64,000 nt of DNA from Clostridium sardiniense (GTDB lineage: Bacteria; Bacillota; Clostridia; Clostridiales; Clostridiaceae): the NCBI RefSeq assembly GCF_016907995.1, contig NZ_JAFBDA010000002.1, forward strand, positions 225,952 through 289,951. Direction: 5' to 3'. Numbering within the stretch: the stretch's first letter is position 1; each line of letters starts with the position of its first letter. The notes under the pieces are model-generated. The model made no database searches and was not told where the DNA came from. It saw only the letters and a list, made by a program, of their open reading frames with translations. Both the position numbers and the translations under genes were made by a program. This document shows positions 1 to 8,517 of the stretch, one piece after another.

Positions 1-573
1 ACATTATCAGGAATAGCACCAGCACCAAGAGGAATTCCTCAAATCGAAGTTACATTTGATATAGATGCTAACGGTATCGTTAAAGTATCAGCTATGGATA
101 AAGGAACAGGAAAGGAAGCTAATATTACAATTACTGCTTCAACAAACTTAAGTGATGACGAAGTAGAAAATGCAGTAAAAGAAGCTGAAAAGTTCGCTGA
201 AGAAGATAAGAAGAGAAAAGAATCAATAGAAGTTAAGAATAATGCTGATCAAGTTGTATACCAAACTGAAAAGACATTAGAAGAACTTGGAGATAAGGTT
301 TCAGCTGATGATAAAGCAAAAGTTCAAGCTAAGTTAGAAGAAGTTAAGAAGATCAAAGATGGTGATGATATAGAAGGTATCAAGAAAGCTATCGAAGAAT
401 TAACTCAAGAATTCTATGCAATATCATCAAAGATATACCAAGAAGCTGGAGCACAACAACCAGGAGCTGAAGGATTCGATCCAAACAACATGGGTGGAGC
501 ACAAGGAACTAATGAAGCACCACATGATGATAATGTTGTAGATGCAGATTTTAAAGTAGAAGACGATAAATAG
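1..573 (+). CDS. dnaK: Chaperone DnaK (Hsp70), C-terminal part, cut by window edge
   Basis: The reading frame is open from base 1 and gives the end of the substrate-binding domain ([18 protein letters not shown], then [12 protein letters not shown]), the helical lid and the acidic tail ending in [15 protein letters not shown]. This is the classic Hsp70 C-terminus, 190 residues of a roughly 620-residue protein. DnaK is the ATP-driven cytosolic chaperone working with DnaJ, which follows 106 bases downstream, and GrpE, expected upstream outside the window. An ATG at 94 lies inside the gene and is not its start. Identification is certain; only the N-terminal ATPase is missing because of the window edge. 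Confidence 0.98.
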   Translation, partial: TLSGIAPAPRGIPQIEVTFDIDANGIVKVSAMDKGTGKEANITITASTNLSDDEVENAVKEAEKFAEEDKKRKESIEVKNNADQVVYQTEKTLEELGDKVSADDKAKVQAKLEEVKKIKDGDDIEGIKKAIEELTQEFYAISSKIYQEAGAQQPGAEGFDPNNMGGAQGTNEAPHDDNVVDADFKVEDDK

Positions 574-610
574 TTGTAAATATACTATAATCTCTTATAT
601 AATACAGGGA

Positions 611-637
611 GGGAAGGCAAGTGTCGTCTTCCCTTTT
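611..637 (+). terminator. Weak terminator or attenuator between dnaK and dnaJ
   Basis: GGGAAG (611-616) pairs with CTTCCC (628-633), extended by G-T and C-G pairs, and is followed by TTTT. The short stem and T run suggest partial termination or mRNA processing, which would lower dnaJ expression relative to dnaK. Function is inferred. Confidence 0.5.
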
Positions 638-679
638 GTAAAGTTTATGAAATTTAAAAAAATATGGTGGTGAAAATAG

Positions 680-1819
680 ATGGCACAAAAAGACTATTAC
701 GAAATCCTTGGTTTAGAAAAGGGTGCAAGTGATTCAGAGATTAAAAAAGCCTTTAGGAAGCTAGCTATAAAATACCATCCTGATAAAAATCAAGGAAATG
801 CTGAAGCTGAAAAGAAATTTAAAGAAATTAATGAGGCTTATCAAGTACTTTCAGATCCAGAGAAAAAAGCTAAGTATGATCAATTTGGAACAGCTGATTT
901 TGATGGAAGTGGATTTGGAGCAGGAGCTGGTGGATTTGGTGGATTTGACTTCTCAGATATGGGAGGATTCGGAGATATATTTGACTCATTCTTTGGAGGC
1001 GGTGGTGGTGGTTCATCAAGAAGTAATGGACCAAGAAGAGGCGCTGATATAGAATACACAGTAAGATTAACTTTTGAAGAGGCAATAAAAGGAGTAGAAA
1101 AAGAAATATCAGTTACAAGAAGCGAAAATTGTGAAACTTGTAATGGAACGGGTGCTAAACCTGGAACAACTCCTAAGACATGTCCATCATGTCATGGTTC
1201 AGGACAAATAAGAGTACAAAGACAAACTCCGCTTGGAAGTTTTGTAAGTACAACAACTTGTGATAAATGTCATGGAACTGGTAAGATAATTGAAGAACCA
1301 TGTACAACATGTAAAGGAAAAGGTAAGGTTAGAAAGACTAGAAAGATTAAAGTTAATATACCAGCAGGGGTTGATACTGGAAATGTTATGCCACTTAGAG
1401 GACAAGGTGAACATGGTAGCAATGGTGGACCAGCTGGAGATCTTTATATAAAGATAGTAGTTGCACCTTCTAATAAATTCACAAGAAAAGGTAATGATAT
1501 ATATGTAGATACACATATATCAATGGCAAAAGCTACTTTTGGAACAGAAATAACTGTTGAAACAGTTGATGGTAATGTTAAATATACAGTACCATCAGGA
1601 ACTCAATCAGGAACTTTATTTAGATTAAAAGGAAAAGGTGTACCAAGAGTTAATAGTAGTGGAAGAGGAGATCAATACGTTAAAGTTATAGTTGATATTC
1701 CAAAGAAGCTTAATGAAAAGCAAAAAGAAGCTTTAATGATGTTTATGGAAGCATCAGGAGAAAAGGTTGATGGAGCTGAAGAACATCACAAAAAAGGATT
1801 TAGAGATTTATTTAAATAA
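680..1819 (+). CDS. dnaJ: Chaperone protein DnaJ (Hsp40)
   Basis: A full-length type I DnaJ of 379 residues. The J domain covers residues 1-70 with the HPD motif at 33-35 that stimulates DnaK ATPase. A glycine/phenylalanine-rich linker runs from about 75 to 115. Four CxxCxGxG zinc-finger repeats ([32 protein letters not shown]) lie near 150-215, followed by the two beta-barrel client-binding domains. GGTGGTG ribosome-binding sequence sits just before the ATG. It is in the dnaK operon and ends at a strong terminator. Cytosolic co-chaperone that hands unfolded proteins to DnaK. Confidence 0.98.
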   Translation: MAQKDYYEILGLEKGASDSEIKKAFRKLAIKYHPDKNQGNAEAEKKFKEINEAYQVLSDPEKKAKYDQFGTADFDGSGFGAGAGGFGGFDFSDMGGFGDIFDSFFGGGGGGSSRSNGPRRGADIEYTVRLTFEEAIKGVEKEISVTRSENCETCNGTGAKPGTTPKTCPSCHGSGQIRVQRQTPLGSFVSTTTCDKCHGTGKIIEEPCTTCKGKGKVRKTRKIKVNIPAGVDTGNVMPLRGQGEHGSNGGPAGDLYIKIVVAPSNKFTRKGNDIYVDTHISMAKATFGTEITVETVDGNVKYTVPSGTQSGTLFRLKGKGVPRVNSSGRGDQYVKVIVDIPKKLNEKQKEALMMFMEASGEKVDGAEEHHKKGFRDLFK

Positions 1820-1824
1820 ATCTT

Positions 1825-1851
1825 AAAGACTGCTTTTAGCAGTCTTTTTTT
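1825..1851 (+). terminator. Intrinsic terminator of dnaJ
   Basis: AAAGACTGCT (1825-1834) pairs with AGCAGTCTTT (1838-1847) around a TTT loop, followed by more T residues. This ends the dnaK-dnaJ transcript. Confidence 0.9.
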
Positions 1852-1899
1852 ATACGAAAAAGACATAGAATTAATTCTATGTCTTTTTCGTATAAAAAA
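1846..1899. repeat. 54-bp perfect palindrome acting as bidirectional terminator
   Basis: Bases 1846-1899 form a perfect inverted repeat with no unpaired centre (27-base arms meeting at TTAA, 1871-1874). Each arm starts with a T run in the transcribed sense, so it can terminate both dnaJ read-through and the convergent ABC ATPase gene. It overlaps the last T residues of the dnaJ terminator. Confidence 0.85.
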
Positions 1900-1934
1900 T
1901 ATTTCGGGGATAAAATAAGTTTATATTTTAAAAT

Positions 1935-3038
1935 TTAAAATATCGTATCTTGTGACTCCTTATCAAATACATGGATTTTATTAATATCAAAAGCAAAAGT
2001 TATTTTATCTCCATTATTATAAGATAAAGCGCCAGCAGCTTTGATAATAATGTGTCTGTCTTCTTTCTTTAAATGAATATAAGTTTCAGAACCTAGATTC
2101 TCTAAAATATCAACAGTACCAGTAAACTTAACCATGTTCTTATCAGTAGGAATATTATCAGTTATAAAAATATTTTCAGGTCTAATTCCTAGAATAATAT
2201 CTTTTCCTTTAGACTTATTTAGTAAATTAATTTTATCCTTAGGAATAGGGATATTATTTTCAAATATTTTAATAGTATAATTATCATTTTTATTATCAAT
2301 AGATCCATATAAGAAGTTCATTTGAGGACTTCCAATGAAGCTAGCTACAAACATATTAACAGGATTCTCATATATTTCTTTAGGAGTATCTACTTGTTGA
2401 ATTATACCATCTTTCATTACAACAATTCTTGTTCCAAGTGTCATAGCCTCAGTTTGATCATGAGTTACATATATAAAAGTAGTTTCAAGATCATTGTAAA
2501 GTTTTGAAATTTCTATTCTCATTTGAACTCTAAGCTTTGCATCAAGATTTGAAAGAGGCTCGTCCATTAAGAAAACTTTAGGGTGTCTAACGATGGCTCT
2601 ACCCATAGCTACTCTTTGCCTTTGTCCTCCAGATAATGCTTTAGGCTTTCTGTCTAATAAATGAGTAATATCTAAGATCTTAGCAGCTTCCTTAACTTTT
2701 TTATCAATTTCATCTTTAGGCATTTTCTTTAATCTAAGACCAAAAGACATATTTTCATAAACTGTCATATGAGGGTACAGCGCATAATTTTGGAATACCA
2801 TTGCTATATCCCTATCCTTTGGAGCAACATCATTAACTAAGGTATTCCCTATATAAAGTTCACCACCACTAATTTCTTCAAGACCTGCGATCATTCTAAG
2901 AGTCGTAGATTTACCACACCCAGAAGGACCTACAAATACTATAAACTCTTTATCTTCAATATTTAAATTAAAATTGTTAACGGCTTTAAAACCATTATCA
3001 TAAACTTTATCGATATTTTTCAGTACTAATCCTGCCAT
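1935..3038 (-). CDS. Sugar ABC transporter ATP-binding protein, MsmX/UgpC type
   Basis: The 367-residue protein has the ABC ATPase core: Walker A GPSGCGKST (about 38-46), signature LSGGQRQRVAMGRA, Walker B VFLMDEPLSNLD, and the switch histidine in IYVTHDQTEAM, followed by a C-terminal TOBE/OB region (from about 240) typical of MsmX, MalK and UgpC. Such ATPases energise CUT1 sugar importers and often serve several permease pairs from one gene. No ATPase gene accompanies the binding protein and permeases at 10202-13378, so this divergently encoded one is the probable partner. AAGGAGAG precedes the ATG. It acts at the inner face of the membrane. The partner assignment is inference. Confidence 0.93.
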   Translation of the reverse strand: MAGLVLKNIDKVYDNGFKAVNNFNLNIEDKEFIVFVGPSGCGKSTTLRMIAGLEEISGGELYIGNTLVNDVAPKDRDIAMVFQNYALYPHMTVYENMSFGLRLKKMPKDEIDKKVKEAAKILDITHLLDRKPKALSGGQRQRVAMGRAIVRHPKVFLMDEPLSNLDAKLRVQMRIEISKLYNDLETTFIYVTHDQTEAMTLGTRIVVMKDGIIQQVDTPKEIYENPVNMFVASFIGSPQMNFLYGSIDNKNDNYTIKIFENNIPIPKDKINLLNKSKGKDIILGIRPENIFITDNIPTDKNMVKFTGTVDILENLGSETYIHLKKEDRHIIIKAAGALSYNNGDKITFAFDINKIHVFDKESQDTIF

Positions 3039-3057
3039 AATTAAACTCTCCTTTATG

Positions 3058-3075
3058 TAGTTAATAAATTAACTA
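3058..3075. promoter_or_regulatory. 18-bp palindrome in the ABC ATPase leader, possible operator
   Basis: TAGTTAATAAATTAACTA is a perfect inverted repeat, centred about 28 bases upstream of the ATPase start codon (3038). Its position fits a repressor site near the transcription start. No regulator is assigned. Confidence 0.4.
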
Positions 3076-3282
3076 GTGTTTTGAAATATTAAAAAACGTA
3101 GTATCAATCAATATAGTTTAATTATAAAGATGTATAAAAATAAACACTATGTATTATTTTTACTAGTATTATTAAATAATTTACTTTTTTTGTAGTTATA
3201 ATATTTAGAATTTTTATAAAAAGAATTATATGTATAATTATAGTTACTTGTACTATTATTTTTTTAACATATAGCAATTTCA

Positions 3283-3312
3283 TTGACTGTAGTTAAAATT
3301 TATTGATAGAAT
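3283..3312 (+). promoter_or_regulatory. Candidate sigma-A promoter of the amino-sugar kinase gene
   Basis: TTGACT (3283-3288), an 18-base spacer and TAGAAT (3307-3312) lie about 50 bases before the kinase start. The whole divergent region 3039-3362 is AT-rich, carries this promoter and the palindrome at 3058, and shows no small gene. Confidence 0.5.
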
Positions 3313-3362
3313 TAATAAAAAATATGGTAATGCTTTAAGAAAGTTTTGGGAGGGATAGATTT

Positions 3363-4322
3363 ATGTATTATTTAGGAGTAGATGGTGGAGGAACTAAAAC
3401 TAGATATATTTTAGTAGATGAGAACCTTAATATAATTAAAGATGTAGAAAGAGGTACAATTCATATACATCAAATAGGAGCTATAAATTTAAGGAATGAA
3501 CTTAAAAGTGCTTTAGATATTATAATATCAGAAAGTAATATAAGAAAGAATGATATTGAACATGTATTTCTAGGTGTACCTGGATATGGAGAAAGTAAGA
3601 GTGATAAGAATATTATAGATGATATAGTAGGGGATATTTTTAAGGGGATAAATTATACTGTTGGAAATGATGCCGTTGCAGGATGGGCAGCAGGAACTGG
3701 ATGTAATGATGGTATAAATATAGTTTCTGGAACTGGAAGTATAGCTTATGGAAGAAATAAAGAAGGAATAGAAGCAAGATGCGGAGGATGGGGACCAGGA
3801 ATTGGTGATGATGGAAGTGCATATTGGATAGCTCTTAGGGTTATTAATGAATATACTAAGCAAAAGGATGGAAGAAAAGAAAAGACAGTATTATTAGATA
3901 TAATGGAGAGGGAGTTAGATATAAAGGATTATTTTGAAGTGGTGGATATTGTTTTTAATAGATTGAAATTTTCAAGAACTGAAATAGCATCCTTTGCTAG
4001 AATAGCATCAATTGCTGCAAAAGAAGGGTGCAGGGTATGTAATTTTATATTTGAAGAAGCAGCATATAATTTGTTTCTTCATATAAGATCATTATCAACT
4101 ACTTTAAATTTAAAAGATGGCTTTATATTATCATACACTGGAGGAGTATTTAAATCAGGAGGTTTAATATTAGATCCATTAAAGGTTATGTTAGATGAAG
4201 ATAGTATAAATTGTATAATTAAGGAGCCAGAAATAGAGCCTTGGCATGGAGCTGCCCTTATGGCGTATACACTAAGTGGACAGGAGGTTCCAAAAGATTA
4301 TAAAGAGAGATTTAAACATTAG
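3363..4322 (+). CDS. N-acetylglucosamine kinase-like protein, BadF/BadG/BcrA ATPase family
   Basis: The 319-residue protein begins with the phosphate-1 motif GVDGGGTKTRY (about residues 5-15), then has GNDAVAGWAAG and the phosphate-2 motif VSGTGSIAYG, then CGGWGPGIGDDGSAYWI, the fingerprint of BadF-type N-acetylglucosamine kinases in the actin/hexokinase fold. It probably phosphorylates N-acetylglucosamine or N-acetylgalactosamine with ATP in the cytosol. The next gene is a GH112 phosphorylase that releases exactly such a sugar, so context supports an amino-sugar kinase. GGGAGGG lies before the ATG. Whether it forms the 6-phosphate or 1-phosphate is not visible; the classical Bifidobacterium NahK belongs to another family. 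Confidence 0.88.
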   Translation: MYYLGVDGGGTKTRYILVDENLNIIKDVERGTIHIHQIGAINLRNELKSALDIIISESNIRKNDIEHVFLGVPGYGESKSDKNIIDDIVGDIFKGINYTVGNDAVAGWAAGTGCNDGINIVSGTGSIAYGRNKEGIEARCGGWGPGIGDDGSAYWIALRVINEYTKQKDGRKEKTVLLDIMERELDIKDYFEVVDIVFNRLKFSRTEIASFARIASIAAKEGCRVCNFIFEEAAYNLFLHIRSLSTTLNLKDGFILSYTGGVFKSGGLILDPLKVMLDEDSINCIIKEPEIEPWHGAALMAYTLSGQEVPKDYKERFKH

Positions 4323-4335
4323 AAAATAATAATTT

Positions 4336-4366
4336 AAGGAAGCCTAAGTAGGGCTTCTTTTTTTAT
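4336..4366 (+). terminator. Terminator after the amino-sugar kinase gene
   Basis: GAAGCC (4339-4344) pairs with GGCTTC (4352-4357), followed by TTTTTTT. It separates the kinase transcript from the phosphorylase gene. Confidence 0.75.
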
Positions 4367-4504
4367 TTATGGTGATATTTTAATTACTATTATGATTTGA
4401 TGGATGAAAGTAAAAATATTATATATATCTAAAAAAAACAACCATTTTAATAAGTAGTCCTATAAATTAAAATTTAATTAAATAACTTTTAGGGGGGATC
4501 AATT

Positions 4505-6661
4505 ATGATAAAAGGAAGAGTTACAATACCAACTGATAAAAATATGAATGATTATATAAAAGATATAATAGAAAAGTGGGGAGCAGATGCTATAAGAGAT
4601 TGTGATGGCACAAAACTTGGCGAAGAAATAACAGGATTAGGTGTAAAAAATTATAGTACATACCTAACTACTAGAAATGATCAAGATTTTATTAGAGAAA
4701 ATATGGATGAGGTACAACAACTTTATTTAATGTCAGAACCGGTTGTTGCAACTTCAAATAATATAGAGATAGATTTACTTAAGGGATATTTTAAGGAGCA
4801 ATTTGACATAGATAAAGTACATGATGAAAAACTTTGGTGGGAAGTTATAGATAGAACAACAGGTGAAGTCTTAGATAATAATAAATGGACTTTTGATAGA
4901 GAAAACGGAAAAGTTTTAATAGAAGAGGCCGTTATATGGCATAAATATACAGTAAACTTTTTAGTTTATATGATATGGGATCCTACTCAAATGTACAATC
5001 ATATAACAAATGATTGGGGGGATAAGCCACATGAAGTTCCATATGATTGTAGACAACCTAAATCCCAAAATCATATGCTAGAACTTTTAGAAAAATGGCT
5101 TGATGAAAATCCAGAAATAGATGTTGTGCGATTTACAACATTTTTCCATCATTTCACACTATGCTTTAATGAAATAGGAAAAGAAAAGTTTGTTGATTGG
5201 TTTGGATACAGTTCATCTGTTAGTCCAAAGGCTATGGAGGATTTTGAAAAAGATAAAGGTTATAAATTAAGACCAGAAGATATTGTGGATGAAGGATATT
5301 ACAATTCGCCCTTTAGAGTTCCAACAAAGGAATATAAGGACTATATAGATTTTCAATCAAAATGGGTAGCATCCCTTGCAAAAAAGATGGTTGATATGTG
5401 TCATGAAAAAGGGAAAGAGGCAATGATGTTCTTAGGAGATAATTGGATAGGTACAGAACCCTATGGAAAATATTTTGAAAGTATAGGACTTGATGCAGTT
5501 GTTGGATCAGTAGGTAATGGGGCTACTATGAGAATGATAAGTGATATACCTGGAATTAAATATACTGAAGGTAGATTTCTTCCGTACTTCTTCCCAGATG
5601 TATTTACAGAAGGAGGAGACCCTGTTAAAGAAGGACAAGAAAATTGGATTCAAGCTAGGAGGGCAATTCTTAGAAAACCTCTTGAGAGAATAGGATATGG
5701 TGGATATCTAGGGTTAACTAAAGAGTTCCCAGAATTTGTAGATGAAGTTGAAAAAATTTGTAATGAATTTAGAGAAATTCATGAGACTATAAAGGGAACA
5801 AATTCATATACTTCATTAAAAGTTGGGGTGCTAAACTCATGGGGTAAACTTAGAACTTGGCAAACAAATCAGGTAGCACATGCTTTATGGTATAGAGAAA
5901 TTTATTCTTATGTTGGAGTAATAGAATGTTTAAGTGGCATGCCAGTTGATGTAGAGTTTATAAGTTTTGATGATATAAAAGAAAGAGGGATTTCAGATGA
6001 TATAAAAGTAATAATAAATGCTGGTGATGCTTATACTGCTTGGAGTGGTGGAGACAACTGGATGGATGAAAAGCTAGTTAGTAAAATAAGAGAGTGGGTA
6101 TATAATGGAGGAGGCTTCATAGGTGTTGGAGACCCAACAGCATGTCAATATCAAGGGAGATACTTCCAATTAGATGATGTAATGGGAGTAGATAAGGAAA
6201 TAGGATTTTCATTGAGTACAAGAAAGTATAATGATACAAATGATAAACATTTCTTGCTTGAAGATATAGATGAAGAGTTAGACTTCGGAGAAGGAATGGA
6301 TGGTGTATATGCTAAAGGTGATAATTACCAGATATTATCTAAAGATAGAGAATACTCAAATCTTGTAGTAAATACTTTTGGAAAGGGAAGAAGTGTTTAC
6401 TTTGCAGGTCTTCCCTATACTCCACAAAACTGTAGATTACTTCTAAGAGCAGTATATTTTGTTGCAGGTAGAGAAGATGAAATGAAGAAGTATTATGTTA
6501 CAAACGTAAATACCGAGTGTGCAGCCTTTGAGGAACTAGGAAAAGTAGTCGTAATTAATAATACTAGATATATACAGAATACAGATTTAATTATAGGTGG
6601 GGAAATTAAGGAGCAATTAAAACTTAATCCAATGGAAATGAGATGGATTGAATACAAATAA
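4505..6661 (+). CDS. gnpA: 1,3-beta-galactosyl-N-acetylhexosamine phosphorylase (GH112, GNB/LNB phosphorylase)
   Basis: The 718-residue protein has the expected GH112 length and motifs: WGADAIRDCDGT (25-36), MYNHITNDWGDKPHE, DVVRFTTFFHHFT, VDWFGYSSSVSP, MMFLGDNWIGTEP with the presumed general acid Asp312, KYTEGRFLPYFFPD, and a C-terminal beta domain. The family cleaves Gal-beta-1,3-GlcNAc or Gal-beta-1,3-GalNAc with phosphate to galactose 1-phosphate and the free N-acetylhexosamine in the cytosol, saving ATP. No signal peptide, so the disaccharide must be imported, which fits the ABC genes downstream. GGGGGGATC precedes the ATG. Galacto-N-biose versus lacto-N-biose preference cannot be read; a galactosyl-rhamnose phosphorylase, also GH112, is less likely given the neighbouring amino-sugar kinase. 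Confidence 0.93.
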   Translation: MIKGRVTIPTDKNMNDYIKDIIEKWGADAIRDCDGTKLGEEITGLGVKNYSTYLTTRNDQDFIRENMDEVQQLYLMSEPVVATSNNIEIDLLKGYFKEQFDIDKVHDEKLWWEVIDRTTGEVLDNNKWTFDRENGKVLIEEAVIWHKYTVNFLVYMIWDPTQMYNHITNDWGDKPHEVPYDCRQPKSQNHMLELLEKWLDENPEIDVVRFTTFFHHFTLCFNEIGKEKFVDWFGYSSSVSPKAMEDFEKDKGYKLRPEDIVDEGYYNSPFRVPTKEYKDYIDFQSKWVASLAKKMVDMCHEKGKEAMMFLGDNWIGTEPYGKYFESIGLDAVVGSVGNGATMRMISDIPGIKYTEGRFLPYFFPDVFTEGGDPVKEGQENWIQARRAILRKPLERIGYGGYLGLTKEFPEFVDEVEKICNEFREIHETIKGTNSYTSLKVGVLNSWGKLRTWQTNQVAHALWYREIYSYVGVIECLSGMPVDVEFISFDDIKERGISDDIKVIINAGDAYTAWSGGDNWMDEKLVSKIREWVYNGGGFIGVGDPTACQYQGRYFQLDDVMGVDKEIGFSLSTRKYNDTNDKHFLLEDIDEELDFGEGMDGVYAKGDNYQILSKDREYSNLVVNTFGKGRSVYFAGLPYTPQNCRLLLRAVYFVAGREDEMKKYYVTNVNTECAAFEELGKVVVINNTRYIQNTDLIIGGEIKEQLKLNPMEMRWIEYK

Positions 6662-6664
6662 TTT

Positions 6665-6704
6665 AAAAGATAGTTATGGGAAAACCTATAACTATCTTTT
6701 TTTG
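6665..6704 (+). terminator. Terminator of the GH112 phosphorylase gene
   Basis: A 16-base stem (6665-6680 with 6685-6700, one G-T pair), AAAA loop, then TTT. It ends the phosphorylase mRNA before the two-component genes. Confidence 0.9.
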
Positions 6705-6795
6705 TATAAATATTTAAATTAAGTAAATTTTGTAAAAAATTTATCGAGGTGATATAATAATTAATATGATGCGGCAAGGGGGCTTAAGGAGGGAA

Positions 6796-8517
6796 ATGAG
6801 TAAATTTAAAAGAAATATTATTAGATCTATTGGAATAAAAAAGAGATTGATATTTGGTTTTTTAATAATACCAATAATATCAATTATAGTTATTTTTTTT
6901 ATAGGATATAAAGAAAGCAATAAGATTATTAAAGAAAATATAGATAATTATTCTAATGAGATGTTAAATATTGTTGAAGAAAATATCAATTTAAATATTG
7001 GAAAGTTTGAACAACAATTAGATGAAGTTCTGTTATCACCATTAATTTATGAGGGATTAAATAAATCTAAGATTATGAGTTCTACTGAGGAATATAATTT
7101 TGCAAATAGAATGAATGAATTTCTATATTCAAAACTACATTTACTATCAAGTGCTGGAGAAGTTGAGATACTTACAAATGATTTATCTATATTGTACACT
7201 CAAGGATTTAAGTATTTTAAAAAAGAAGATGTTTTAAAGTATTCAGCTATAGCACAAGAAGTTCCAGGAAGAACTATATGGTTTTATACGCAAATTGATG
7301 GACAAGGTGCTATATCAATGGCTAGAGCTATTAGAGATCCATTGACTAAAGTTGTAAATGGATATATTTTTGTAGCTTTAAATGAGAAGGCTTTTGGAGG
7401 AAGTTTTTTAAATGTAAATTTAGATAATTCAGCATCGATAATAGTACTAAATGAAAGAAACGAATATTTATTTGGACAACAAAAATTTCCTTATAAAAAA
7501 ATTATAGATTTAAATGGAGATAAGACAATTATAGATTCTTCAAGGTATATAGGTAATTATGAAGATGTAAGTAAAGTAGGATGGAAGGTTGTAAATTTAG
7601 TACCATATGAAAGTTTTCTAGATAGAATAAGGGGGGTATTAGTGACTTTGCTTATATATATGTTAACTTTTATAGCATTAACAATTATTTTATCTAATTA
7701 TATTTATAAAAGTATATATAATCCTATAAATAATTTAGTTAAAGGTATGGATAGAGCAATCAGTGGATGTATAGATGCTAAGTTAGAGGATGATAGTAAT
7801 GATGAAATAGGAAGATTATCAAAGCAATTTAATGGATTAATTTCTAAGATAAATAGTTTGTTAGATGAAATTAAGTACGAGCAAGAACTAAAACGCGAAT
7901 CAGAGATAAAAATGCTACAAGCTCAGATAAATCCTCATTTCTTATTTAATACGTTAAATACATTAAAATGGATAGCGGTAATGAATGAAGATACATCAGT
8001 ATCAAATGGGCTTGGAGCTTTAGCAAAGCTACTGAGAAATACGATAGTGGACTCAAATGAATTTGTAACTATAAGAGAAGAAATAGATAATATAAAAAGT
8101 TATATAGTAATACAAAAACTTAGATATGGAGATTCTTTTGAAGTTGATTATCATATAGAAGAGGAATTTTATAATTATAAAATAATTAAGTTTATACTTC
8201 AGCCTATAATAGAGAACTCTATACTTCATGGCTTTGATGAGGATAAGGATAATCAAAAAATAGATATTATAATATCAGAAAGGAATAATATACTAGAAAT
8301 ACTTATAAAAGATAATGGCAAGGGTTTTAATCAACATAAGCATAAAGAAAAAAAAGAGGGGAAATTATCTGGGGTTGGATATAAAAACGTCTGTGAAAGA
8401 ATTAAATTAACTTATGGCAAGGAATATACAGTGGAATTAAAAAGTGAGATTGATAAGGGAACAGAAGTTAAGATAATGCTACCGGTAAATAAAGATGGAG
8501 GGGAATTAAATGCTTAA
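6796..8517 (+). CDS. Membrane sensor histidine kinase, YesM/LytS-type
   Basis: A 573-residue kinase: TM1 near 15-38, an extracellular sensor domain of about 250 residues, TM2 near 275-300, a HAMP linker, the His_kinase motif QAQINPHFLFNTLNTLKW with the phosphorylated histidine near residue 381, and a HATPase domain with DNGKGF and GVGYKNVCERI. It overlaps the response-regulator gene by 8 bases, so they are co-translated. YesM-type systems usually sense imported carbohydrates and control nearby ABC operons, which matches here. Start is uncertain: ATG 6796 has AAGGAGGG only 3 bases away, while ATG 6766 has GAGGTGAT 13 or more bases away and would add 10 residues. Confidence 0.9.
   Translation: MSKFKRNIIRSIGIKKRLIFGFLIIPIISIIVIFFIGYKESNKIIKENIDNYSNEMLNIVEENINLNIGKFEQQLDEVLLSPLIYEGLNKSKIMSSTEEYNFANRMNEFLYSKLHLLSSAGEVEILTNDLSILYTQGFKYFKKEDVLKYSAIAQEVPGRTIWFYTQIDGQGAISMARAIRDPLTKVVNGYIFVALNEKAFGGSFLNVNLDNSASIIVLNERNEYLFGQQKFPYKKIIDLNGDKTIIDSSRYIGNYEDVSKVGWKVVNLVPYESFLDRIRGVLVTLLIYMLTFIALTIILSNYIYKSIYNPINNLVKGMDRAISGCIDAKLEDDSNDEIGRLSKQFNGLISKINSLLDEIKYEQELKRESEIKMLQAQINPHFLFNTLNTLKWIAVMNEDTSVSNGLGALAKLLRNTIVDSNEFVTIREEIDNIKSYIVIQKLRYGDSFEVDYHIEEEFYNYKIIKFILQPIIENSILHGFDEDKDNQKIDIIISERNNILEILIKDNGKGFNQHKHKEKKEGKLSGVGYKNVCERIKLTYGKEYTVELKSEIDKGTEVKIMLPVNKDGGELNA

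Noticed and set aside
870..1516. Minus-strand open frames inside dnaJ
   Set aside because: They lie antisense to conserved J-domain and zinc-finger coding sequence, have no ribosome-binding sequence and low-complexity composition; they are shadows of dnaJ.
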